Assembly: GCA_028871055.1 (NCBI GenBank)
Contig: JAGWON010000002.1
Coordinates: 124,001-188,000, forward strand
Length of the DNA: 64,000 bases
DNA from: Alphaproteobacteria bacterium
Lineage (GTDB): Bacteria; Pseudomonadota; Alphaproteobacteria; ATCC43930; CGMCC-115725
Reading direction: 5' to 3'
Below are positions 1-8,114 of this stretch, in pieces; within the stretch, counting starts at the first letter, position 1, and every line of letters begins with the position of its first letter. A model generated the notes under the pieces. The model ran no database searches and was not told where the DNA came from. It saw only the letters and a program-made list of their open reading frames with translations. The translations under genes were made by a program, and so were the position numbers.

Positions 1-765
1 TGCCTCGAGCGCGCGCTGACGCCGTTGTCGCTGACCGAGATCGCGCAGACGACCGGCATGGCCGCCAGCAAGGTTCATTTCTATCTGATCAGCTTCGCGC
101 GGGTCGGCCTCGTGACGCAGGATGCCTACGGCGGCCGATATCGATTGGGGCCGGCGGCGTTGCGGCTTGGATTGTCGGCTCTGGCCCAGCTCGACATTCT
201 CGAGCTGGCACGCCGCGAGATTGCGAATTTGCGCGAGCGCACAGGCGACACGGTGTTTCTATCGGTCTGGGGAACGCGCGGGCCGACGGTGGTAAGCCGG
301 CTCGACGGGCGCAAGATCGCGCCGCTCGAGGTGCGAGTTGGCGCCGTGATGCCGGTGCTGACCTCGGCGACCGGCAAGTCGTTCCTCGCCCGGCTGCCGC
401 GCCGGGTCACGGCGAAATTCGTGCGGCGCGAGCTGGATTCCGTGGCCGTGGACGGCGCACCGCGTAATCTTCGAGACGTCGAGCACCTGATCGCCGACGC
501 GCAAGCCGAAGGCGTCACGAGCGCGCTCGGCACGGTGATCCCCGGTATTCTCACCTTCGCCGCGCCGGTCGTCGATTACGAGGGTGCGGCGCGTTGCGTC
601 GTCACCATCATGGGCTATTCGGGCCAGATGGATCGCGATCCGCGCGGCGCCGCGGCCGACGCGCTGCGCGACTGCGCGCGCGCCGCTTCGCGGGCTGCAG
701 GTTTCACCGGCGACATCTGGAAGCCGCAGCCCGGCCGGGACGGGATAAAATCCCGCCGACGGTAG
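1..765 (+). CDS. IclR-family transcriptional regulator (5' end cut by window)
   Basis: The reading frame is open from base 1, so the start codon lies upstream; probably only some 10-20 residues are missing. The visible N-terminus is the recognition part of a winged helix (LTEIAQTTGMAASKVHFYL), followed by the IclR link segment (GGRYRLGPAALRLGLSAL) and the IclR effector-binding domain, with SATGKSFLA and a C-terminal section typical of the family. IclR proteins bind DNA as dimers and respond to small aromatic or organic acids. The FAD monooxygenase gene starts 13 bases after the stop, so the regulator probably controls it, in one operon. The ligand cannot be told from sequence. Confidence 0.9.
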   Translation, partial: CLERALTPLSLTEIAQTTGMAASKVHFYLISFARVGLVTQDAYGGRYRLGPAALRLGLSALAQLDILELARREIANLRERTGDTVFLSVWGTRGPTVVSRLDGRKIAPLEVRVGAVMPVLTSATGKSFLARLPRRVTAKFVRRELDSVAVDGAPRNLRDVEHLIADAQAEGVTSALGTVIPGILTFAAPVVDYEGAARCVVTIMGYSGQMDRDPRGAAADALRDCARAASRAAGFTGDIWKPQPGRDGIKSRRR

Positions 766-778
766 AGGGCGGGATCGG

Positions 779-2437
779 GTGAGCGAGACATTCGACGCCG
801 ATGTCGTCGTCGCCGGCGGCGGGCCGTGCGGCCTGATGCTGGCGAACGAGCTCGGACGGCGCGGCGTACGGACGTTGCTGCTGACCGAGAAGCCGTCGAC
901 CACGACCTTTCCGCAGGCCAACGCGACCCAGGCGCGCACCATGGAGCATTACCGCCGCCTCGGCTTCGCGGCGAAGGTGCGCGCGCTGGGCCTGCCGCCC
1001 GATTATCCGACCGACGTCACCTATTGGACGCGCTTTGCCAAGCACGAGCTGGCGCGCTTCGCCCTGCCGGCGTCGGGCCGGGCGCAGGATCTGGCGAGAC
1101 AGCTCGGCGGCTCGTGGAGCGCGGCCGAGCTGCCGCATCGCTGCTCGCAGATCTACATCGAGCGCGTGCTGCGCGAGGAGGCGGAGAAGCATCGATCGGT
1201 ACGGCTGCAGTTCGGCTCGCGCATGACCGGCTTCACCGATCGTGGCGACCGCGTCGAAGTCGCCGCCGAGCCGGCTGCGGGCGGTGCGCCGCGCGTCGTC
1301 ACCGGCCGTTATCTCATTGCCGCCGATGGACCGCGCAGCCTCGCGCGCAAGGCGCTCGGTATCTCGTATCTCGGCGAGAGCGGCGCGGTGCGCGAATACA
1401 TGGGCGGGCCGCAGCATGCGATCCATTTTCGCTCACGTGATTTGCTGGGATGCATCGCCGGCGCCAAGGCGTGGCAATACATCAGCGTCAACCGCGACCG
1501 CCGGGGCGTGCTGCTGCCGCTCGATGGGGCGCAGAGCTTCGTCTTCCATGCCCAGCTCAAGCCCGGCGAGACCGGGCGTGAATTTAGCGACACCGAGGCG
1601 CGCGCGCTGTTCTTCGCCGCGCTCGGCGCCGAATGCGACCTGGAGATGGTCGAGCGCCGTAGCTGGACCGCGGGCTACACGCTGGTCGCCGAGCGCTTTG
1701 GCTCCGGACGCGTGTTGCTCGGCGGCGACGCGGTGCATCTGTTCACGCCGACCGGCGGCCTCGGCTACAACACCGCGGTCGAGGATGCCGTCAATCTCGG
1801 CTGGAAGCTCGCGGCGCTGGTGCACGGCTGGGGCGGTCCCGGGCTGTTCGCGAGCTACGAGGCCGAGCGCAAGCCAGTGGCGCAGCGCAACACTGCCTAT
1901 GCGCGCGGCTTCGCGGACTCGGTCGGACTCTACCAAATTCCCGACGAGTTCGAAGACGGGACGCCGGAAGGCGAAGCCGCGCGGCGCGCAGCTGGCGCCT
2001 ATCTGCTCGCGCACGCGCGCGCCGAGTTCGACATTCCCGGCGTCACCTTCGGCGCGCGCTACGATGCTTCGACGATCATTGCGGGAGACGGTTCCTCGCC
2101 GCCGCCCGACGCGGCCAACGCCTACGTGCCGTCGTCGGTGCCGGGCGGCCGCGCGCCGCATCTCTGGCTCGACGACGGACGCTCGCTCTACGACGCGCTC
2201 GGCTTCGAGTTCACGCTGCTGCGGCTCGGCAAGGCTGCGCCCGATGTGGCGCCGTTCGCCGCCGCCGCCGCCGCGCGCGGCGTGCCGCTTGCCGTCGTGG
2301 ACATCGCAGAGGATCGCGCGCGCGACCTCTACGAGACCGATCTTGCGCTGATCCGGCCGGACCAGATCGTCGCCTGGCGCGGCAATCGCCTGCCGGACGA
2401 TCCCGCCGCGCTGCTGGCCAGAGTGACGGGCCATTAA
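779..2437 (+). CDS. FAD-dependent aromatic-ring monooxygenase (PheA/TfdB type)
   Basis: Protein of 552 residues with a GTG start. It is a flavoprotein hydroxylase of the PheA/TfdB/MhpA class, which uses NAD(P)H and O2 to hydroxylate phenolic substrates. The N-terminal dinucleotide motif VVVAGGGPCG (residues about 9-18) binds the FAD adenosine. The second FAD motif GGDAVHLFTPTGGLGYN lies near residues 315-331. The C-terminal about 120 residues match the thioredoxin-like tail of this class (DDGRSLYDALG, then FTLLRLG). It lies 13 bases after the IclR gene and is probably regulated by it. The substrate is unknown. Confidence 0.88.
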   Translation: MSETFDADVVVAGGGPCGLMLANELGRRGVRTLLLTEKPSTTTFPQANATQARTMEHYRRLGFAAKVRALGLPPDYPTDVTYWTRFAKHELARFALPASGRAQDLARQLGGSWSAAELPHRCSQIYIERVLREEAEKHRSVRLQFGSRMTGFTDRGDRVEVAAEPAAGGAPRVVTGRYLIAADGPRSLARKALGISYLGESGAVREYMGGPQHAIHFRSRDLLGCIAGAKAWQYISVNRDRRGVLLPLDGAQSFVFHAQLKPGETGREFSDTEARALFFAALGAECDLEMVERRSWTAGYTLVAERFGSGRVLLGGDAVHLFTPTGGLGYNTAVEDAVNLGWKLAALVHGWGGPGLFASYEAERKPVAQRNTAYARGFADSVGLYQIPDEFEDGTPEGEAARRAAGAYLLAHARAEFDIPGVTFGARYDASTIIAGDGSSPPPDAANAYVPSSVPGGRAPHLWLDDGRSLYDALGFEFTLLRLGKAAPDVAPFAAAAAARGVPLAVVDIAEDRARDLYETDLALIRPDQIVAWRGNRLPDDPAALLARVTGH

Positions 2438-2450
2438 ACCCTTTCGATCA

Positions 2451-2523
2451 TCATGGCCGGGCGAAGGCCCCGGCCATCCACGCCTTCAAGACGTGGATGC
2501 CCGGCACAAGGCCGGGCATGACA
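2451..2523. repeat. Intergenic palindrome, family A (TCATGGCCGGGC...GCCGGGCATGA)
   Basis: Imperfect palindrome whose ends read TCATGGCCGGGC and GCCGGGCATGACA, with an inner inverted pair ATCCACGCCTT/AAGACGTGGAT. Related elements lie at 8801-8907 and in the right part of 17251-17370. It sits in the 143-base gap between the monooxygenase and the glycosyltransferase genes and could fold in RNA, but it lacks a T-run, so I call it a dispersed repeat rather than a terminator. Confidence 0.7.
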
Positions 2524-2580
2524 AGCAGGATTGACTGCGTATGGAGCGTCGTGGCCATGTTCCGCGGGGCAGGGGGATGA

Positions 2581-3345
2581 ATGGCGGAATCGGCGAAGCT
2601 CTCGGCGCTGGTGGTGGCGCGCAACGAAGCGGCGCAGCTCGGCGCCTGTCTCGCGACGCTGGGCTTTGCCGACGAGGTCGTCGTGCTGCTCGACCGCTCG
2701 ATCGACAGCTCGGCAACGATCGCGCGCGACGCCGGCGTCAAGGTGATCGAGGGCGCCTGGGACATCGAAGGGCCGCGCCGTAACGCCGGCTATGAGTCCT
2801 GCGCGGGTCCCTGGATCCTCGAAGTCGACGCCGACGAGCGCGTGACGCCCGAACTCGCGGCCGAGATCCGCGCTGCGCTGCCCGACGCCAAGGCGGATTA
2901 TTTCCTGGTGCCGATGGCCAACCACATCGGCAGCCGGCTGGTGCGCTACGGCTGGGGCGCCTATAACGGCGTGGCCGCCAAGCCGGTGCTGTTCCGCAAA
3001 GGTGCGAAGCGCGTGCTCGGCGGCCGCGTTCATCCGAAGATCGAGATCCACGGCAAGCGCCGCACGCTCAGGACCCCGATGCTCCATTTCGTCGACCGCG
3101 ATTTCTCCGATCTGTTCGCCCGGCTCAATCGCTACACCGACCTGGCGGCGCTCGACGCGCGCGATTTTGGCCGCAAGCCGAACGTGGCGCAGGCCTTCCG
3201 CCGTTTCTGGAGCCGCGGCTGGAAATCCTACGTCGCGCGGCGCGGCTATCGCGAGGGCGCCTACGGCATCGCGCTCGCCTTGTTCTCGGCGCTCTATCCG
3301 CTGCTGATCGAACTGAAACTGGCGACGCTGGGAGACAAGCCATGA
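2581..3345 (+). CDS. Family 2 glycosyltransferase (WaaE/LpcC-like)
   Basis: Protein of 254 residues. It is a GT-A fold glycosyltransferase of the subgroup that includes lipopolysaccharide-core enzymes WaaE/KdtX and LpcC. The nucleotide-sugar binding start ARNEAAQLGACLATL is near residues 14-28, and the metal-binding DxD-like motif VDADERV near 82-88. The R-N-A-G-Y segment typical of this subgroup is present, and a C-terminal hydrophobic stretch (ALALFSALYPLLIELKL) may contact the membrane. A GGGGGATGA ribosome-binding site precedes the ATG. Its stop overlaps the start of the methyltransferase by four bases (ATGA), so the two are co-translated, probably for cell-surface glycan synthesis. Confidence 0.88.
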   Translation: MAESAKLSALVVARNEAAQLGACLATLGFADEVVVLLDRSIDSSATIARDAGVKVIEGAWDIEGPRRNAGYESCAGPWILEVDADERVTPELAAEIRAALPDAKADYFLVPMANHIGSRLVRYGWGAYNGVAAKPVLFRKGAKRVLGGRVHPKIEIHGKRRTLRTPMLHFVDRDFSDLFARLNRYTDLAALDARDFGRKPNVAQAFRRFWSRGWKSYVARRGYREGAYGIALALFSALYPLLIELKLATLGDKP

Positions 3346-4091
3346 GCGAGCGCCGGCCGATACCGCTGAGCGAGCGGCTCTATCGCCGTTTCGCGCTCAA
3401 GTATCATGGCCGCTATCTCATCACCGGACTGCAGGCGCGGGCGCGCGAACGCAGCCTCGACTACATCGAGAAATACATGAGCGAGGCGACGATCTTCGCC
3501 GACCGGTGGGACCTGTTGTCGTTCGCGCTCGGCGCGGCGGCGAAGGACGGCCTCGCGCTCGAATTCGGCGTCGGCGACGGCGGCAGCCTGCGGCACTTAT
3601 CTGTCGCGTCAGGCCGACAGTTTCATGGCTTCGACAGCTTCGAGGGTCTGCCCGAGGCGTGGTCCGGCACCTTCGAGCGCGCCGGCAAGTTCTCGCGCAA
3701 GGGCATGCTGCCGCCGGTGCCGACCAACGTCGTCCTGCACAAGGGCTGGTTCGACGCGACGCTGCCCGAATTCCTCCGCGCGCATCCCGAGCCGGTCGCC
3801 TTCCTGCACGTCGATTGCGACATCTATTCCTCGACCAGGACGGTGCTCGAGCAGCTCGCGCCGCGGCTCGGCGCCGGCGCGGTCATCGTCTTCGACGAGT
3901 ATTTCAACTACCCGAACTGGGAGCGCCACGAGTTCAAGGCGTTCCAGGAATTCATCCGCGACACTGGCTTCGCCTACCGCTATCTCGGCTTTGCCCAGAA
4001 GAACGGCCACGTCGCGGTGAAGCTGAGCGAGAAAAGCGAGGCGGCGAAGGCGCTCGCGGCGGCGAAGCTGAAGGCGGCGGGCGGGGATTAG
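3342..4091 (+). CDS. TylF/MycF-like SAM-dependent methyltransferase
   Basis: Protein of 249 residues in the TylF/macrocin O-methyltransferase family, which methylates sugars. The SAM-binding motif EFGVGDGGSL lies near residues 73-82, followed by FHGFDSFEGLPEAW, typical of TylF-type enzymes. DCDIYSST (near 160) and VFDEYFNYPNWERHE supply the expected metal and substrate residues. The start overlaps the glycosyltransferase stop by ATGA. Together they suggest methylation of a surface sugar. The C-terminus is a short alanine/lysine-rich tail. Confidence 0.85.
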   Translation: MSERRPIPLSERLYRRFALKYHGRYLITGLQARARERSLDYIEKYMSEATIFADRWDLLSFALGAAAKDGLALEFGVGDGGSLRHLSVASGRQFHGFDSFEGLPEAWSGTFERAGKFSRKGMLPPVPTNVVLHKGWFDATLPEFLRAHPEPVAFLHVDCDIYSSTRTVLEQLAPRLGAGAVIVFDEYFNYPNWERHEFKAFQEFIRDTGFAYRYLGFAQKNGHVAVKLSEKSEAAKALAAAKLKAAGGD

Positions 4092-4110
4092 CGACGGTTC
4101 GCTCACGGCT

Positions 4111-4210
4111 GTCATTGCGACGCTGCGCAGAGCGCAGCGGAAGCAATCCAGCATCGCGTAATGGCCCGCTTTCTCTCTGGATTGCTTCGCCTCGCGGCTC
4201 GCAATGACGA
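4111..4210. repeat. Intergenic palindrome, family B (GTCATTGCGA...AGCAATCCAG...CTGGATTGCTTCG...GCAATGAC)
   Basis: About 100-base palindrome between the convergent methyltransferase and flavin-reductase genes. Outer arms read GTCATTGCGA and CTCGCAATGAC; inner arms read AGCAATCCAG and CTGGATTGCT. The same family recurs, diverged, at 62327-62445. Confidence 0.75.
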
Positions 4211-4216
4211 CCAACT

Positions 4217-4858
4217 CTAGCCGCGATAGAGCGCTTCCGAGATTTCCGCCAATCGTGACTCATGCACCTGGCCCGGCGCGAGCTGGTAGAATTTCTGAAA
4301 GCTCATGATCAGCGGCCGCCATTTGTCGGGATCGACGCGGTTCGGCTCGCCTTCCATCAGGATCGACTCTTCGATGTGGACGCAGCGGATGCGGACCTCG
4401 AAGGCAAGCTGCCGGCCGCGCGCCGTTAGATCGTTCTCCGCCAACGGATGCACCGCCTCGACCGTCGCTTCGAGCTGCACCGGGCATTCGCGCACGCGCG
4501 GCGCGGCGACGATCTCGGACGGTTCGGGCGTCAGGCCGGCGAGCGCGAACTTGTCGCGCACGAAGCGGTAACCGCGGCGCAGCTTGGCCGCAGGCACTAC
4601 CTCGGTGCCGGTGGTCTTGGCCAGCCGGTTGACAGCGGTGGCCTGGGCCGCACTCGGCAGGTTGAGCACGCATTCGCGTGTGCGCAGCATGTTCTGCGGC
4701 GTCAGCGACGACGCGGCGAGGCCGAGCAGGCAGCGCCAGCCCAGCCACCAGGCCGACGACATCGGCGCAAGGTTGTAGGAGCCGTCCTCGTTGACCGTGC
4801 TGATCAGCACGACCGGCGTGCCGAAATAAAGAATCGCGGGTTCGATCGTCCGGTGCAT
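4217..4858 (-). CDS. Flavin reductase-like FMN-binding protein
   Basis: Protein of 213 residues with the split-barrel flavin-reductase-like domain. The N-terminal strand region FGTPVVLISTVNEDGSYNLAP and the loop SSAWWLGWRCLLGL are characteristic FMN-contacting segments. The chosen ATG at 4858 is supported by AGGAG six bases upstream; an in-frame upstream ATG at 4885 lacks this. Family members reduce FMN for two-component oxygenases or bind flavin in other roles. The partner is not evident; the gene is divergent from an SRPBCC protein across a long perfect inverted repeat. Confidence 0.82.
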   Translation of the reverse strand: MHRTIEPAILYFGTPVVLISTVNEDGSYNLAPMSSAWWLGWRCLLGLAASSLTPQNMLRTRECVLNLPSAAQATAVNRLAKTTGTEVVPAAKLRRGYRFVRDKFALAGLTPEPSEIVAAPRVRECPVQLEATVEAVHPLAENDLTARGRQLAFEVRIRCVHIEESILMEGEPNRVDPDKWRPLIMSFQKFYQLAPGQVHESRLAEISEALYRG

Positions 4859-4915
4859 GGTGCGCTCCTGTTGCATGACCAGCATCGAACTTGACGCGTC
4901 GGCGGCCCGGTTACA

Positions 4916-4985
4916 CTCCGGCGCTTGCGCTCGAACTGGTCATGCGGCATCTCGGCTCGAACTGATTCGAGCGCAAGCGCCGGAG
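4916..4985. promoter_or_regulatory. Perfect 20-bp inverted repeat in a divergent promoter region
   Basis: Bases 4916-4935 are the exact reverse complement of 4966-4985 (core GGCGCTTGCGCTCGAA), separated by 30 bases. Inside the loop GCTCGAACTG is repeated directly (4929-4938 and 4955-4964). It lies between the flavin-reductase start (4858, minus) and the SRPBCC start (5052, plus). It could be an operator, a looped cruciform or a small-RNA hairpin. Confidence 0.6.
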
Positions 4986-5051
4986 CGTCCGGAGCGGCCG
5001 GTCGAGTCATCGTGCGCCTTGGCGGCGTCGGCCGCGATGGAGAGAAGCACG

Positions 5052-5495
5052 ATGGCAAGGTCCTATTACAGCGCCGTCCTCGACCACTCGGCCGAAGAAG
5101 TCTGGGGTGTCATTCGCTTGTTCGATCACTACGCGTGGGCAGGCGTCCCGTCCGAAACGGTCATCGAGGAGGGCAAGGCGGGCGACCAGGTCGGCGCAAT
5201 TCGCCGCGTCGGCACGCGCGACAGGACGGTCCGTCAGGTTCTTCTCGCCCATTCCGATCTCGATCGGTCCTATACCTATGCTCTGTGCGATCCGACGCCG
5301 TTTCCGGTGCGGGATTACACGGCGACGATCCGGGTGGTGCCGGTCGTCGAGAGCAACAAGGCCTTCGTCGAGTGGTGGGCAACGTTCGACTGCACCGCCG
5401 AGGATCGCGACCGCTGGGTCGGCTACTTCACCAATGACGGCTTTGCAAAATGGCTTGGCGCACTGGGCCGGTTCATGCGGACAGGTCGGACATAA
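5052..5495 (+). CDS. SRPBCC (polyketide cyclase/Bet v 1-like) family protein
   Basis: Protein of 147 residues with the helix-grip fold that binds hydrophobic ligands. It opens with SYYSAVLDHSAEEVWGVIRLFDHYAWAG, the usual first strand and helices of plant-allergen/cyclase-like proteins, and ends with an amphipathic C-terminal helix (GYFTNDGFAKWLGALGRFM). The ATG at 5052 has GGAGAG upstream. A longer in-frame reading from 4857 would run through the inverted repeat and has no domain support, so I rejected it. The ligand is unknown. Confidence 0.8.
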   Translation: MARSYYSAVLDHSAEEVWGVIRLFDHYAWAGVPSETVIEEGKAGDQVGAIRRVGTRDRTVRQVLLAHSDLDRSYTYALCDPTPFPVRDYTATIRVVPVVESNKAFVEWWATFDCTAEDRDRWVGYFTNDGFAKWLGALGRFMRTGRT

Positions 5496-5519
5496 CGGTG
5501 CCCTGGGGCCGTGGTTCGT

Positions 5520-5816
5520 TCACGCCTTCTTGTAAAGCCTTCGCAATTCGGTCTTGGCGCGCTCGAGCACCTTCTTCTGCACCGCGGGTAAGCCACGCCC
5601 GGCGCGGTTGATGTAGAAATTGAGCATCGACATCGCCGACTGGAACGGCCCGGCCTTGCGCCGCGTGCTGCGCTCAGCAGAGCGCTTGAGCGAGCGCGCG
5701 ATGCGTTTCGGATCGCGCCAGGTGAAGACGTCGTGGTTCAGATCGAGCGCGTTGCTGGTGAGCGTCACCCGCTGCGACCAGCGGCTGGTCGCGCGGCGCG
5801 GTCGCTTGCCGGTCAT
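5520..5816 (-). CDS. DUF3175 domain protein
   Basis: Protein of 98 residues made almost entirely of a DUF3175-like domain: SRWSQRVTLTSNALDLN, then FTWRDPKRIARSLKRSAE and SAMSMLNFYINRAGRGLP. It is strongly basic. The start overlaps the stop of the preceding aspartoacylase-like gene by ATGA (5813-5816), so the two are translationally coupled. The molecular role of this family is not known to me. Confidence 0.8.
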   Translation of the reverse strand: MTGKRPRRATSRWSQRVTLTSNALDLNHDVFTWRDPKRIARSLKRSAERSTRRKAGPFQSAMSMLNFYINRAGRGLPAVQKKVLERAKTELRRLYKKA

Positions 5817-6757
5817 GGCGCGTAGCGGCCCAGCCGCACCGCCGTCTGGCCGCGCATGAGGCGGAGCGACGGCATCACCAGCACGCAGTCGTCGTAGGGC
5901 GTGAGCACCGCGCGGCCGCCGTCGCGCGCGATCTCGGTGCCGGCCTTGGCGATCACTTCGAGACCGCGATAGGCGGTGGCGAAGCGGAAATCGTCGCTCG
6001 CCACCGTCACCGCATCGGTGACCTCGATCACGCGCTGCGGCGGCGCGGGCGCGAGGTATCGCGCCGCATCGCCGGACGACAGCACGCCACAGGCCGCGAG
6101 AAAACGATAGGTTGTCACGGTTGCCACCTCGGCCGCGCTCTTTTCCCCGTGCTGGCCGCATTCGACCAGCAGCGCCGTCTTGGGGGAGGCTGGATCGGCG
6201 AAATCGCCGTAGTCGCGCAGCCGCGGTCCGGCGGCATGGCCGCGGTCGCGCACGATCACCGCCGGCGATCCGACGCGCCGCGCCAGCACGACGCTCTTCT
6301 CCGTCATGCCGGCGAGCAACAGCGGCGGTCCGCCGAACTGCATGGAATGGAGATCGAGCAGGAAATCCGCCGCGTCGAACGCCGGCCGCAGCGCGCGGGC
6401 GCGCTTCAATTCGACGCTGCGGCGCGGACCGTCGAGCGTGGCGCGGTCCCACACGCGGTTCATGTCCTCGTCGATATAGCGCGCGGCGTTCGGCGCCGCG
6501 GGATCGAAGCGACGATAGGCGTCGACGTTGCAGAACGCGAAGGTGAGGGCGCCGCGCGCCGGCTCGATCCCGGAGCGCAGCAGGCGGTCGAGCGCGATCG
6601 CACCGCAAATCTCGTTGCCGTGTATCAGCGCGCCGAGCACGACGTGCGGGCCCGGCACCGCGGCGCGGGCCGTGCTGACATAGGGAATGCCGGTGTTGCC
6701 GGCGGCATAGGGCGCGAGATCGGGCGGCGTCGGTTCGATGGCAACGCGTTCGGCCAT
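5813..6757 (-). CDS. Aspartoacylase/succinylglutamate desuccinylase-like zinc hydrolase
   Basis: Protein of about 314 residues of the AstE/AspA family (M14-like zinc carboxypeptidase fold). The zinc motif ALIHGNE gives His46 and Glu49. IDEDMNRVW near residue 97 is the conserved D-x-N-R substrate-binding segment, and LDLHSMQFGG carries the third zinc ligand. The family removes acyl groups from N-acyl amino acids or related amides. A GTG four codons upstream (6769) is an alternative start. ArgE, another amide hydrolase of amino-acid metabolism, lies upstream in the same direction. Confidence 0.85.
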   Translation of the reverse strand: MAERVAIEPTPPDLAPYAAGNTGIPYVSTARAAVPGPHVVLGALIHGNEICGAIALDRLLRSGIEPARGALTFAFCNVDAYRRFDPAAPNAARYIDEDMNRVWDRATLDGPRRSVELKRARALRPAFDAADFLLDLHSMQFGGPPLLLAGMTEKSVVLARRVGSPAVIVRDRGHAAGPRLRDYGDFADPASPKTALLVECGQHGEKSAAEVATVTTYRFLAACGVLSSGDAARYLAPAPPQRVIEVTDAVTVASDDFRFATAYRGLEVIAKAGTEIARDGGRAVLTPYDDCVLVMPSLRLMRGQTAVRLGRYAP

Positions 6758-6780
6758 GCGGCTCAGCACATTATTGTCTC

Positions 6781-6857
6781 GTCGCCCCCGCGAAAGCGGG
6801 GGCCCAGGGCGATAGCATATTGTCGGCCCTGGATTCCCGCTTGCGCGGGAATGACGG
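6781..6857. repeat. Intergenic palindrome, family C (CCCGCGAAAGCGGG...CCCGCTTGCGCGGG)
   Basis: Two hairpins (CCCCCGCGAAAGCGGGGG and CCCGCTTGCGCGGG) joined by GGCCCAGGG...CCCTGGATT arms, ending in GAATGACGG. Related sequence occurs in the left half of 17251-17370 and inside 57835-57976. The centre contains GGGCGATAGCATAT, similar to the arm of the 57835 element. Confidence 0.7.
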
Positions 6858-6893
6858 ATGTAAAGGTCTGCGCCCGCATTATCTCCGCTCGGC

Positions 6894-8048
6894 TCAGCGC
6901 GCGCAGCGCTGCAACAGCCGGTGCATGAACGCCTCGCACTGCTGCACCTGGTCCAATGCTATGAACTCGTCCGGCCGGTGCGCCTGCTCGATCGAGCCCG
7001 GGCCGCAGATCACCGTCGGGATGCCGCCCTGCTGGTAGAGGCCGCCTTCGGTGGTGTAGCTGACCTTGCCGGCGGCGTTGGCGCCCGACAGCGCTTGCGC
7101 CAGCTGCGTCACCTCGGCGTCGGCTGCAGTCGAGAGCGGCGGTGTCACGTTGAGCTCGTCGAAGGCGATGCCGATCTCACGGCTCACCGCGCGCATCTCG
7201 GGCAGCAAGCCTTCGGCGAAGCGCTCGAGCTCCGCGCGCATCGCGCCGGGATCGTCGCCCGGCAGGTCGCGGATCTCGAACTCGAAGCGGCAGTCGCGCG
7301 GCACGATGTTGAGCGCGGTGCCGCCTTGGATGGTGCCGACATGGATCGTGCTGTAGGGCGGCGTGAAGTCGCGATCGAACGGACCCTCGCGGCGGCGCTT
7401 GCGCGCGATCGCCTTGAGGTGGGCGACGATCTCGGCCGCGCTCTCGACCGCGTTGACGCCGGCATGGGCGAGCGCCGAGTGCGCCTCGTGGCCGCGCACG
7501 CGACAGACGTAGCTGCGCTTGCCCTTGTTGGCGATCACCGGCTGCATCAGCGTCGGCTCGCCGATAATGCACAGCCGCGGCTTGACCTTGCGCCGGGCGA
7601 GCGCCGCGATCAGCGGCCGGACGCCGAGGCAGCCGACCTCCTCGTCATAGGTGATGCCGAGATGGATCGGCGTCTTGAGCGTGGCGGCAACGAACTCCGG
7701 CACCAGGGCGAGCGCGACGGCGATGAAGCTTTTCATGTCGGAGCTGCCGCGCGCGTAGAGCCGGCCATCCTTCTCGGTCGCCTTGAACGGCTCGCTGTGC
7801 CAGTCCTGGCCGTCAACCGGCACCACGTCGCTGTGGCCGGAGAGCAGAATGCCGGGCTTGTCCTCGGGCCCGATAGTGGCGAAGAGGTTGGCCTTGCGCC
7901 GGCCGGAATCGAACACCAGCTCGGAGGCGATGCCGAAGCCGTCGAGCCAGTCGCGCGCGAATTCGATCAGCGCGAGGTTGCTCTCGCGGCTGGTGGTGTC
8001 GAAGCCCACCAGCTTGCGAATCATCTCGACGGGGGACAGTGTCTTCAT
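6894..8048 (-). CDS. argE: Acetylornithine deacetylase
   Basis: Protein of 384 residues, the usual ArgE length. It is an M20 metallopeptidase-fold amidohydrolase that removes acetate from N2-acetylornithine in arginine synthesis. Visible metal and catalytic residues are SGHSDVVP (His72, Asp74), ARGSSDMKSF (Asp104), TYDEEVGCLG (Glu136 and Glu137), IGEPT, and the C-terminal TEGGLYQQ plus GPGSIEQAHRPDEF. The GPGxIxxAHxPDE ending favours ArgE over DapE or other M20 enzymes. It is divergent from the cation transporter at 8115. Confidence 0.9.
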   Translation of the reverse strand: MKTLSPVEMIRKLVGFDTTSRESNLALIEFARDWLDGFGIASELVFDSGRRKANLFATIGPEDKPGILLSGHSDVVPVDGQDWHSEPFKATEKDGRLYARGSSDMKSFIAVALALVPEFVAATLKTPIHLGITYDEEVGCLGVRPLIAALARRKVKPRLCIIGEPTLMQPVIANKGKRSYVCRVRGHEAHSALAHAGVNAVESAAEIVAHLKAIARKRRREGPFDRDFTPPYSTIHVGTIQGGTALNIVPRDCRFEFEIRDLPGDDPGAMRAELERFAEGLLPEMRAVSREIGIAFDELNVTPPLSTAADAEVTQLAQALSGANAAGKVSYTTEGGLYQQGGIPTVICGPGSIEQAHRPDEFIALDQVQQCEAFMHRLLQRCAR

Positions 8049-8114
8049 CCTGTCACTATGCCCTAGCGCCGGTTGACTGCGCTAGACTGCGCGCGGTTGG
8101 AATGGGCGTAACCG

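Noticed and set aside
2451-2523. Rho-independent terminator after the monooxygenase
   Set aside because: Palindrome without a T-run; the same arms recur elsewhere, so it is a dispersed repeat.
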